This document shows, piece after piece, positions 55,201 through 63,045 of a stretch of 64,000 nt of DNA. The stretch's first letter is position 1; every line of letters starts with the position of its first letter. The notes below the pieces were generated by a model. The model ran no database searches and was not told the origin of the DNA. It saw nothing but the letters and a program-made list of their open reading frames with translations. Made by a program: the position numbers and the translations under genes. The stretch covers positions 21,762,346 through 21,826,345 of the forward strand of contig JAYGXS010000009.1 in assembly GCA_036362985.1 (NCBI GenBank). The letters run 5' to 3'. The DNA is from Ligula intestinalis. Its lineage: Eukaryota > Platyhelminthes > Cestoda > Diphyllobothriidea > Diphyllobothriidae.

Positions 55201-57494
55201 CGACACAGGCAGCGTTACACCACACGCCGACTGCGAGGACACTACAGTCCGCTTTCAATGCCGGGGCTTTCCCCCGAGGCGGGACAAAGAGCGCGCTGGA
55301 GATGAACCAGTGGCAACAGCCAGGCGAGACAGCTCCTCCGAGTTTCGTACACAATAAGCCCTCTTATTGGTGGACTCAAAATTTACGCCCTTCAAATTGT
55401 GCTCTTTCTTCTGGATTCAACAGGGCGTAATTCGACGGTGAAACACGTCAGATGTTATTGTTATAACAACAGTAACCAAAGATTGGTTGCATTCTCGTTA
55501 ACAGCACTTAACGCGCTCGATAAGGTTCAACTCAAGATTGCCGCCACAATTATTGCTAAACATTCTCAAGTTAACACACAGACACCGTAAGGTGTCTTCC
55601 AAGGTATAAAACACACTTTAAGAAAGGTCGAAGAGACGGTATAGTCCTTGGGTTCCGAGTCCGTGGTGTGTGGACTTGTCTGAGGTTTATGTGTTCTGAC
55701 GATCGAACCATCCCAGAGAATTACGGGCACAGACTGGTCATCACCCTGGAGAAGAAGTTTCCAGGTCGACTTAGACAGAACTGGTGGTTTTAGTCGGCGT
55801 ACGACCGGTCTGAGAAAAAAATACAAAAAATCACTGATGAAAAAACTAAGCCGGAGTTTATGCGAAGCAAAAGCATGCATAATCAAGTCATTTCCAATAA
55901 GCTGGGTTTTAGGATCCTTGACGAAAAGGATTTAAGTAACAAGGAAAGGAGATCTAAGGTTTTCCTTAAAATAAGTCGAGCATATACAACTAGTTACTCA
56001 AATACGAGATTTATATGACCTTCTCCGTCTCCGAAGCGAGTCTTGCCTGGCCGGAACCCGGATGAAATAAGGCCGTCCGTGGTTTACCTTGGTTAAAAGA
56101 ATGCGACCTTTCATCCTAGTTAGGTGGAGTAAAACAACCTAAAAGCACTTCCAGTGACAATTCCAAAACATTCCACCTTCAAACTTTATCGGTGACTACA
56201 TGGAACTGCAGACAGCAGTGGGATCATATTAAATTTATCTCATATAATCATGCTTCAACAACTGTATATCGATAGGGAGTTCAAATGTGTGTGCCCGTAG
56301 CTAGACTTCCCAGTAAATAAACTAGTTACCCTCAGTTGGACTATCGTACATGCGATAGCCAGAATAGGCTGATAAAGAGGAGCAGTATTTGCTTATTATC
56401 TTTTATATTTAACTAAGGAAAATTATTGCGAAAATGACGGCTGAATGTGGTAAGATAACGGGAAGCGGCAAATAAAATACACTTTCAGATATCAAACATG
56501 CTAAAACACCTACAAAACGGCAAATATGTTTTACTACATTTTTTGCATGTTCAAGTTACGAGGAACAAGGGAGGCGTGACCAACTAGCAAACTACATATA
56601 TCGGTGAAATGGTAAACGTCTGGTGCGTGTCGTCACGCAGATAACATCGTTCCACAAAAGCAGAGAACTAAGTGGACCGTAAAGAACACGCTCAATGATT
56701 ACAAATGGTTCGGCATACTAGCAACGTCGGGGAACCATTGATGAACCGAATCCCTTGTAGCTATCCTGCAGCGGAAGAATGTCGGCGATACATGTGTTGG
56801 GAATGCACACTGACGCGTGGCTGGCTTATACGACTGGGGAGTTATTTTTAGGAATACTAACTGGATAAGAGTACTAACTTGCTTTAAGAGGGAGTTCTAG
56901 GTCCGCGAAAAGACTTGTGATCCACCAAACAACTCGACGGAAAATTCGCTACAAGAGATTAACTTAAGAAAACGACAAAATCAGGACTTACATTGACTAG
57001 GCGAGGCAGGAGGCCATTAAAATGTATCCTAAGGAATGCTGGAAACCTTCCGATAATCGAAGACTTACAAAACCCCTCTAAAGGATAAGTTGTCAGTGAG
57101 CACTATTTAAGACACGCATCCTGCAGTAAAAAAGGCTGGAAGATCCCATGAATCACAAACGAGGAATAGGCATGCGATCGGCAGGAGTGTATAATTAAAT
57201 AAGGCGGGGAGCTCACAATACAAGGCTTTTCCATCTGGGGCTTTCGTTGAATGAGTGAAGTCGGTTGTGATGGAGTCCGAGGCTCTGTGATAGACGCCGC
57301 GAGAGGTAGAGCCGGAACAACGTCTCATTTAGGGGAGTATCGCCATCATCGCAGAGTGGAGGATCACGAGCCTCGCCGGTTAGATGCTGTAGTATTAACT
57401 GACGCAATTTTGTATGCCGCCGACGACGCTCCGAAAGCCGAGAGCGACATCTTTCAAGTGACTCAAGTGACAAATGGACGGTCGGTTTGGGCAT
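45571..57494 (-). CDS. METTL14: METTL14, N6-adenosine methyltransferase non-catalytic subunit (nine exons)
   Basis: METTL14 pairs with METTL3 in the nucleus to form the m6A writer on mRNA; it binds RNA and supports the fold but has lost catalysis. Nine coding exons join in frame (2493 nt, 830 residues): 57494-57217, 55809-55617, 54108-54021, 52703-52474, 50981-50889, 50798-50466, 49357-49042, 48965-48657, 46223-45571. Conserved landmarks read in order: [31 protein letters not shown], the degenerate catalytic motif EPPL at about residues 241-244 in place of [85 protein letters not shown] and [12 protein letters not shown]. After about residue 452 a Gly/Ser/Ala/Pro-rich tail of about 380 residues follows; the vertebrate protein is 456 residues in all. 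Family identity is certain; the first exon and exact start are inferred. Confidence 0.96.
46682..47031. mobile_element. 350-bp inverted-repeat element in METTL14 intron 8
   Basis: The left arm AATAAACTATGCTAGTTGG followed by ATGTAGTGTTGTTATT (46685-46726) is the reverse complement, with a few mismatches, of AATAACAACACTACAT followed by CAACCAACGTAGTTTATTTA (46987-47031). No coding region, so it is probably a MITE. Confidence 0.78.
47960..48430 (-). mobile_element. Penelope-like element fragment in METTL14 intron 8
   Basis: On the minus strand, across frames: [20 protein letters not shown], then [20 protein letters not shown], in the order seen at 15538-16095 (VGVAH, RIWCSYGQRNYVVETGR). The YVG motif is lost (KYSRQTG) and the frame is broken, so it is an inactive relic. 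Confidence 0.7.
48657..48965 (-). CDS. METTL14: METTL14 coding exon 8 (low-complexity tail)
   Basis: The acceptor is TATCCACAG and the donor GTAAGC; the preceding intron is only 76 nt. The exon encodes [10 protein letters not shown], a glycine/arginine stretch ([11 protein letters not shown]), a serine run and a Leu/Gly-rich stretch. It has no counterpart in vertebrate METTL14 beyond general Gly/Arg/Ser richness. Both phases fit the neighbouring exons. Confidence 0.88.
49042..49357 (-). CDS. METTL14: METTL14 coding exon 7 (end of conserved core, start of tail)
   Basis: It starts [19 protein letters not shown] and contains [15 protein letters not shown], the last conserved block. After this the sequence turns into Ser/Gly/Pro/Ala low complexity ([20 protein letters not shown]). 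The acceptor is TTCCTCCAG, the donor GTAAGA, and one base carries over to exon 8. Confidence 0.95.
49358..50465 (-). other. METTL14: METTL14 intron 6 with GC-AG borders
   Basis: The donor reads GCAAGT instead of GTAAGT, and the acceptor is TTCCTCCAG. The choice is forced by conservation: exon 6 ends RDSTLRA and exon 7 begins GWLTVG, matching the family join exactly. The intron contains a G-rich, TTAGGG-like degenerate stretch (49625-49740). Confidence 0.85.
49625..49740 (+). repeat. G-rich TTAGGG-like stretch in METTL14 intron 6
   Basis: GGGGGCTTGGGGGTTAAG, GTAAGGGGAAGGG, GGGGTAAGG and GAGTTAGGGAAG follow each other; similar in style to 30219-30420. Confidence 0.5.
50466..50798 (-). CDS. METTL14: METTL14 coding exon 6 (core of MT-A70 fold)
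   Basis: 111 codons containing [50 protein letters not shown] and [20 protein letters not shown], then RDSTLRA. It follows a 90-nt intron. The acceptor is TTCTAG. The 3' border needs the non-canonical donor GCAAGT after GCT (Ala): only this border gives the conserved join RDSTLRA to GWLTVG. The GT four bases further on would shift the frame. Confidence 0.96.
50889..50981 (-). CDS. METTL14: METTL14 coding exon 5
   Basis: A 93-nt exon of 31 codons, reading [19 protein letters not shown] followed by [12 protein letters not shown], which matches the family block around [17 protein letters not shown]. The acceptor is TAATTTCAG and the donor GTACGT, both phase 0. It is easily missed because it is short and opens on ATA. 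Confidence 0.95.
51318..51586. mobile_element. Inverted-repeat element in METTL14 intron 4
   Basis: GAAGGCACGTCGATAATCGG, then AATCATGGTTT (51319-51350), pairs with AAACCATGATTCCGGTGATC followed by GATGTGCCTTC (51552-51582). The left arm continues GTCTGAGCTTTCAGAC, itself a small palindrome. The same TCTGAGCTTTC end is found at 19346, next to a CTGACGA hairpin. Confidence 0.75.
51587..51620 (+). repeat. TTC microsatellite
   Basis: CTTCTTCTTCTTCTT tract abutting the right arm of the inverted-repeat element; TTC/GAA tracts also abut this element type at 31724 and 1199. Confidence 0.85.
52140..52345 (+). repeat. Purine-rich tract in METTL14 intron 4
   Basis: About 200 bp almost entirely A and G on the plus strand, i.e. 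a pyrimidine tract in the METTL14 sense strand directly downstream of exon 4. It gives spurious Phe/Leu/Ser-rich frames on the minus strand. Confidence 0.85.
52474..52703 (-). CDS. METTL14: METTL14 coding exon 4 (EPPL motif)
   Basis: It carries [17 protein letters not shown] and [17 protein letters not shown] is the METTL14 version of the MT-A70 DPPW catalytic motif and is the reason METTL14 is regarded as inactive. The acceptor is CTCTCCTAG; the donor is GTTAGT after Trp-Leu-Glu, phase 0. Reading past the donor gives an unrelated phenylalanine-rich run, which confirms the exon end. Confidence 0.96.
54021..54108 (-). CDS. METTL14: METTL14 coding exon 3 ([10 protein letters not shown] block)
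   Basis: It encodes [15 protein letters not shown], then [14 protein letters not shown], one of the most conserved METTL14 blocks, at the start of the methyltransferase-like domain. The acceptor is TTTTCAG, phase 0; the donor GTGCGT leaves one base (G) that joins GT of exon 4 to make Gly. The exon is 88 nt. Confidence 0.96.
54967..55468 (+). repeat. LTR-like dispersed repeat, copy 2, in METTL14 intron 2
   Basis: Starts TGCTAGCA and ends GTTATAACA (TG...CA). It contains CTTTATAAAACACTGTC near 55182, a TATA box. It lies antisense to METTL14, about 150 bp from exon 2. No obvious target duplication was seen, so the exact borders are tentative. Confidence 0.68.
55617..55809 (-). CDS. METTL14: METTL14 coding exon 2
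   Basis: The acceptor is a pyrimidine run ending TTTCTCAG above 55809 and the donor is GTGTGT below 55617. The exon supplies one base to finish the codon from exon 1, then 64 codons. Its end reads [10 protein letters not shown], the same block (SSTFLK) that directly precedes [15 protein letters not shown] in animal METTL14, and exon 3 begins exactly with GTQS. The upstream part is variable in the family. A second in-frame acceptor (TTCTCCAG) lies inside the exon, so the 5' border could be shorter. Confidence 0.87.
57217..57494 (-). CDS. METTL14: METTL14 coding exon 1 (N-terminal helix region)
   Basis: It encodes [15 protein letters not shown] followed by a basic stretch ([17 protein letters not shown]) that resembles the N-terminal basic helix of METTL14 proteins rather than matching it closely. 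An in-frame TGA lies six codons upstream of the ATG, so this is the first usable ATG in this exon. The donor is GTGAGC directly below 57217, leaving phase 2, which matches the single leading base of the next exon. The link to METTL14 rests on position, phase and composition. An alternative start in a further upstream exon is possible (see the 57688-57819 entry). Confidence 0.7.
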
Positions 57495-57596
57495 CCTAAT
57501 AATAACCCGTCAAGCCAATGATGCGTTGCGGTAATAAATTGAAGAAAGAAGGCAGAGTACAAACGAATTCTGTATTAAAAATTAAAAATTCCTTTA

Positions 57597-57733
57597 AAGG
57601 GGCTCGGAAGGTGCATTAAATTCGGACTGAATTACAAAGAACGTAAAGATCCCGAAGCCGAAGAACGCCGTGCTTTTGATAAGAGACCTACGATGAAGCA
57701 AATGTCAGCGGATAATTTATGTCATACCATTTG
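57597..57733 (+). CDS. Possible terminal exon of an unidentified plus-strand gene
   Basis: After a TTCCTTTAAAG acceptor-like site the frame reads GLGRCIKFGLNYKERKDPEA, then EERRAFDKRPTMKQMSADN, to a TGA at 57733. The charged Lys/Glu/Arg composition looks coding, and the frame overlaps the opposite-strand frame at 57688-57819. No upstream partner exon was identified in the window. Function unknown. Confidence 0.2.
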
Positions 57734-57819
57734 AACGGGTCCTCATACAATTCCCTAAAAAAACCATGTTTCTCTGGTTTCTTCTCAGGCGGCGCCATAA
57801 ATCCCGGAGACATCATCAT
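57688..57819 (-). CDS. Small open frame upstream of METTL14, possible 5' exon
   Basis: A 43-codon frame reading MMMSPGFMAPPEKKPEKHG, then FFRELYEDPFKWYDINYPL, that looks coding by composition. A GTAGGT donor sits two bases into its last codons (last exon base 57692, phase 2). A TTATTATTAG acceptor directly above 57495 adds one G and would continue in frame into MPKPTV of METTL14 exon 1. It could therefore be an upstream METTL14 exon, part of a neighbouring gene, or chance. I do not recognise the peptide. Confidence 0.3.
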   Translation of the reverse strand: MMMSPGFMAPPEKKPEKHGFFRELYEDPFKWYDINYPLTFASS

Positions 57820-58367
57820 GATGGAAATGAGCTAATTATACACTGCACGACCTTTTCGTGGTTAGCGTTATAAACGCAACCAAAAATAACCAAAGCGTAC
57901 ACAAGTAAAAGGAGAGTATAACAAATGTAAGTACAAAAAATAATGGAAAGGCAATGGATGAAAATATTAACAGAAGAATCAGTGAAAAGTACATATTTAT
58001 CATTTTGGATGCAAAGTTTGGACTTTTGAACAAATACCGAACAGCCGTCAGAGGTAGTTTGTGTAGAGATGTGTTTTGTCGCTTGCGAAGGTGTATCCCA
58101 TATCAAGGCTATGCATGGCCACTTGGAACACATGGTTACGCTTGTTAACCACCATTTTATGCCCGCGGATACGTGTTGAGACGAAATTCCCCTTTTGGTC
58201 ACAATATACAGTGCTAAAGGCTTTGCATGTGATCTTGTGGACGACTTTTCTCTTATCAAGGTTGCCAACACTATCCTAAGAGTATTCAAGCTGGCGCGTA
58301 AAGTAGTCATTGGTTGGTTTGCCCATTTTTTGCATTGCCGTGAAGATATTTTAACGAGTTTAGACAC
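57816..58367 (-). other. Unidentified 183-codon open frame
   Basis: A long open frame in AT-rich DNA that begins MSKLVKISSRQCKKWANQPM and ends in a hydrophobic, intron-like region. The first 120 codons have mixed composition with several cysteines and tryptophans, possibly a transposase or repeat relic. I do not recognise a domain, and it may not be translated. Confidence 0.2.
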
Positions 58368-58852
58368 ATTTCTTACATTTAAAATAATATTTAGGGTGGG
58401 TAGAATTATCTAATTCATCTTCTATAAATTATTTTTATTTCATGCTTTGTTGTACTAAGTCTCTGGGATAAGCATTGTGTGCAACAATCCAAATCATTTA
58501 TTTAGCTAGAGTCGGTAGGATTCTTCCACAGAGCGGAGGATATTCATCCGAACTAGCAGCTTTTTGACGGCACCCCTATTGTGAACGATGCTGTCGCTCT
58601 CATAGTGAAGAATTAATTCTGCGTACGTGGATTTGCGCTAAACGGAGGTTTAAGTCACTTTATTAAGAGCAGAAGGCTTTCGCCCTTAAGCTCCCTTTTT
58701 AAAACCAAAAATCGCAATATAGGTCCACCGTAACTATAGTACACACAACAAATTTTTTGAAGTAGAATGCTGTGTTACGGATATTACAAACCTGAATTTT
58801 CAGCAAAAATGGCTCCATTCACGGAGAGCAGATGGAAAGGTAAATAAAGGGT

Positions 58853-59036
58853 CATTTTAAAAGGACAGTGGTAAAAGATCATGTAATAATCACAAGTCAA
58901 GTACAAATGTAGGCTTTATATCAGCGATAAGTGTGAGCTAGGTGCATTTTAAAAGGACAAAGGTAAAAGGTCATGTAATGCTCCCAAGTCATGAACAAAT
59001 GTAGGCTTAACATCAGTGATAAGTGTGAGCCAGGTG
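58853..59036 (-). repeat. Two 92-bp tandem units at the 3' end of LINE A
   Basis: CATTTTAAAAGGACAGTGGT (58853) repeats at 58945 as CATTTTAAAAGGACAAAGGT; both contain AAATGTAGGCTT and GATAAGTGTGAGC. The second unit covers the last codons of the LINE frame. Short 3' tandem repeats are common at LINE ends. Confidence 0.85.
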
Positions 59037-59400
59037 CAATTGCTGCTTCTGACACTTTGTTCATTATATCGGCCACAATTTCTCAGCAAATGAGAATCAA
59101 GTTTGTGTTTAAAAATTTCAACAGTATCTGAGAGGACCACTTCTTCAGGAAGTCTGTTCCACGCTCCAATGAATCTCTGAGAGAAGGCATTCCGTTGAAT
59201 GTCGATATGGTCCGGTTTCCTCTGTAGTTTATAGGGATGAACCCGCAGATGATCAGTCCGAGCCAATTCGAAGAAATCATCAAATTCTACGGCGCACTCG
59301 CGGCCTCTAACAATACGGTAGGGTTGTTTGAGGTCCCTGCGGAGTTGCTTATAATTGAGAGGGAAAAGATCAAGTTCGGTCAGTCTGTCTTCATTAGGGA
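58949..59400 (-). mobile_element. LINE A, C-terminal part
   Basis: A frame of about 150 codons reading RLTELDLFPLNYKQLRRDLK, FDDFFELARTDHLR, NAFSQRFIGAWNRLPEEVVL and FKHKLDSHL. This is the C-terminal region after the thumb domain of CR1/jockey-like LINE proteins. It is the continuation of 60630-62660 beyond the LINE B insertion. Confidence 0.8.
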
Positions 59401-59402
59401 GA

Positions 59403-60625
59403 TATAATATGTTTATCATGCCAGTTTAGAGGCAATTGTAAAGAGTTGGTAATGCACATCTTGGGTGCCTTCCAAAACCTCGAAGACCCGAAAAAACCTC
59501 AAACAAACTCCCTATGTTGCAGCCAGTATTGGTTTTGTTTCAGGTTTTGTGTATTGTCAATACTGGAAGAGATAGGGAGTTTGTTTCAAGTGAAAAAACC
59601 TGCCTTCAAAGGTATGATACAAATGGAATAAATGTAAGGTTTTAAGCTGAGTTGACATATCAGCAGGAGAAATTTTGCATATCGTTTGAGGACATTAGTT
59701 CGAGACGGAGAGGGTTGGCACAAGAACACAGTGTTCTCAGTCTTCCTTCCATGGTTGTCGGCAAAAGTTGCGCGCTATCGGCTGAAGGGTTAGCAGACTG
59801 CGGGCTGCTGCTTCAGCAGTATTTTTTGAGCATGAAGCCTGGCGGGGTTCAAAGTCTACGAACGCCATCAGAGTGGAAAAGGGATTCCACCGAGTCAGCA
59901 CCCAAGATTCGTGAAAGTTGTCCTGAATGTAGAAAACATGTTATTGCTCTCTCAAACAAAGGGTAGCTTTGCTGGGTTTTAATACTTCTGGGCAGCTTAT
60001 TCCAGATTGATATAGCGTTTACTGAAAAGGATTGCTGGTACTTAACTGTGCGTGCCATAGGGAGAAATAAAAATACGTCTCGATGACTGGTGCGTCGAGG
60101 GTGCTTGAGCTGCCTTATTGTACTGAGAGGATTAACGGTTTGACCTTTCAAAGCTTTAAACAGTAAAAAGAGACCTGTCTGCGATCTACAAAGCCACAGG
60201 GGATCCAACTTTTTTGGTAGGCTAAGTTACGGTGTTCTGTAGTAAAAACTCTTCTAGTGAAGAAGTGCTGCACCGATTCTATTTTATTCCATTCACTAGT
60301 GTGCAGAAGACTAAATAGGAGCGAGCAGTATTAAAGACTAGGCTTCACGTACATATTATGAAGGCTAGTTCTAACCTTTATAGTCTCAAAATTTCTAAGG
60401 ATGAATCTGGTAGTTCGGCGTGTTTTCGGGACTATCAGGGCACAGTGCTCTGACAAATTGAGACTATTAGAGTAGGATATACCCAAATCCTTGATAACTC
60501 CTGGGAAATTTATTTCGTGGCCGTCAATGCTTAATTCCAGTTGATGATCGTCGTCAACAACCATAACGGAACATTTGTGCCATAAAAGGGTGAGGTGCCA
60601 TGTGCAGCACCACTGGGCGAAGGTC
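59403..60625 (-). mobile_element. LINE B, 5'-truncated, inserted into LINE A
   Basis: It holds the thumb region (60331-60564: MVVDDDHQLELSIDGHEINF, then DLGISYSNSLNLSEHC) and a C-terminal piece (59849-60208: VKYQQSFSVNAISIWNKLPR), separated by stops. Its 3' end at about 59403-59475 (GGAAGGCACCCAAGATGTGC, TTACCAACTCTTTACAATTG, ATATTAT) matches 62955-63040. Both sides are LINE A sequence, so this is a nested insertion. Confidence 0.8.
59498..59590. repeat. Nested hairpin inside LINE B 3' region
   Basis: CTCAAACAAACTCCCTAT (59498-59515) pairs with ATAGGGAGTTTGTTTCAAG (59572-59590), and inside it CCAGTATTG (59523-59531) pairs with CAATACTGG (59558-59566). A stable stem of about 27 bp with an internal bulge, and no coding content. 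Confidence 0.8.
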
Positions 60626-62660
60626 TAATGACCAAGATTCTTGACCATCTTCGCAGCCCTCGCCGTCACTCGTTCCAGGACGCCAGGCCTGGACGGCATA
60701 CTCTAAGTAGGACCGAACAAATGCTCCATAGGTTTTCTTGAAGAGCTCTTTGTTGATGTTGACGAATCTGTGCTTATTGCAAACAGCACCTGTGTCGCGC
60801 CTTTAGCTGCTTTTACACACTGAGTCGATAATTTAAGTGAGGAATTTATTAGAACACCGAGGTCTTTTTGTTCGTTCACGTTTGAAAGTGGGTACCCATC
60901 GAGGGGGCATTGGAAGGAATCGTCCTCCTCATTAGTCCTTCTAGTACGGAGTCTTAAAACCACACACTAACTAATGTTGAAGTTTAAGAGCCAACGAGCA
61001 GACCAGCTGCTAAGTCGATTGAGAGTCTCTTGAAGTGCTTTCCTATCGGCGTCTGGCCTGATGGCTCTCCAGAGTTTGACGTCGTCGGCAAACATAAAAG
61101 CGCTGCAACCTAAGTCGTTTACACAGTCGTTGATATAGATAAGGAAGAGTGGTGGCCCTAAGACAGAGCCTTGGGGGACGCCACTCACAACAGATATAGG
61201 AGTTAACTTCGAGTCAGTGATGCACACAGTTTGCGATCGCCTTGTGAGAAAATCTGTGATCCATGCCAGCAGGTTTCCTCTTATGCACTCTCCGACAATT
61301 TATACATTAGACGCTTATGTGGGACGTTGTCGAAGGCCTTCTTGAAGTCCGTATAGATGATGCCAACCTTACCATCTTCATAAAGTGCGCGAGTGCACTG
61401 CTCAGTGAAGAGAAGAAGGCTGGAAAGGTAAGAATGGTTCTTTCTGAAGCCGTGTTTGAGCCCTGACAGTAGGTTGTTCTCCTTCAAGAACTTCATTGTC
61501 CTCTTCTTTATTATCGTTTACATCAACTTACAGCAAATGCAAGTTGGGCTGACGGGCCGGTAATTGTTGACCTTCGTGCGGGCTCCTCCCTTGTATATCG
61601 GGTAAATATTTGCCGTTTTCCATTCGGATGGCAGTTTTATAATTCGAATATAAAACGAAAAATATGTGCTAGGGGCTGTGAGAGTTCGCTTGCCAATTCT
61701 GTCAAGAACTTGGCTGGTGCAGTGTCTTGACCGGATGGTTTTGCTTCTTTGAGGCCCTGCAACTCCTTCTCAACTACAGATGTTTGAAATAATAGAGAAT
61801 AAAGTGTCGGACCGGCGTTTGCAACAGTACTAGTGGCGTTAGCAGAATGAAACTCAGTTTCCCTAGTGAATACCGAGACAAAGAACCGGCTACAGTATTC
61901 TACTTACTCGTCATTCCCAACGACTTCTCTGCCATCATCATCCGTAAGTACTGCGACTGGATCCTTGTTTTTTAATCTACTGTTAATATAGCGGAATAGA
62001 ATTTCGGGCTTTTCTTCGGCCTATTGGAGGATGCTTGATTCATAGTTTTTCCTGGCCTGGCGAATCAACTTTTTACTGCATTTCTTTGGAGTCGGAACTC
62101 TTCGAGGTGTACTGGCAACCCAGTTTTACTGAATAACTTCTATTTCCTACTTATTCTTCTTTAGTTGCCTGTTAAGGTCTCTCGTCAACCAGGCAGTGTG
62201 ACTTGTCGTCTTGTGTACCTACACCGGACAAAAGCGCTCAATCAGATCTAATGCAATTCTTTTGAGTGATCTTCAATCTTCCTCTGGATCCCCTTGAGCA
62301 GACAGTCTCAATTCACGGAAGATAGTGCATTCTTCATTGAATTGAGATCTGCCTTCCAGATCGGCTGGTCCTCCATTTTCCTCAGACGTTGAGAATGGAG
62401 TGAGTTATCCCACATAAGCGTCGTATGGTCACACTTACCGAGCGGAGCACTTGAATGCACTTCATCTATATAGGATAAATCCTTCGTAAAGGCTTCATCC
62501 CTCTTTTGCCCTACAAGAACATCCAGAAGTAGAAGCTTACCTTTAACCTGTTTCCTGAGCCCTGATCAAATTCCCAGAATGGCTGATTAAGTGGTTTAAT
62601 GCAGTATTTCTAGGTAGCCCTTTTAATGACATCAAAATTGTCATCTGCATATCATTCCCA
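60626..62660 (-). mobile_element. LINE A, reverse transcriptase part (CR1/jockey-like)
   Basis: In minus-strand order: pieces upstream of the RT near 61950 (LKNKDPVAVLTDDDGREVVG), EKELQGLKEAKPSGQD near 61740, KVGIIYTDFKKAFDNVPHKR (61281-61496), VVSGVPQGSVLGPPLFLIYI then FMFADDVKLW (60967-61227), and the thumb SNVNEQKDLGVLINSSLKLS (60703-60963). The catalytic Asp pair reads FADD. There are several stops and frameshifts, so it is inactive. The endonuclease domain is absent. Confidence 0.88.
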
Positions 62661-62869
62661 AAATTTAAATTTAACTAGTGGAAGAATCGTCAATTCCTCT
62701 TTCTGCATAATTACTTTGGCAAAGAATCCACATATGAGAGAATCCATTGGAGCTCCTTTTCACTGTTACTAGAATTGACAGTCGAATAAAAAATGGCTTT
62801 CTAAACAAAGGGCTACGAGTATAAACAAAAGAGCTCTGGGTACCTCCATTTCGTAGGTCTTTAGCATTC

Positions 62870-63045
62870 CCATTGAATACCGCCTTGCTACATATGAAAG
62901 TGAACAAAGACACGTTGTTGCTGGAGACCATTCACTCATCCTCGGAGATTGTGATTCATTTCAGTTGGAAGGCGCCCAAGAGGTGCATTACCAACTCTTT
63001 ACAATTGCCTGTAAACTGGGATAATAAATATATTATTATTATTAA
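62870..63045 (+). mobile_element. LINE B-family 3' end fragment
   Basis: GGAAGGCGCCCAAGAGGTGC, TTACCAACTCTTTACAATTG, then GGGATAATAAATATATT and an ATT-repeat tail. It matches the LINE B 3' end at 59475-59403 in opposite orientation. Only the last ~170 bp are present. Confidence 0.75.
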
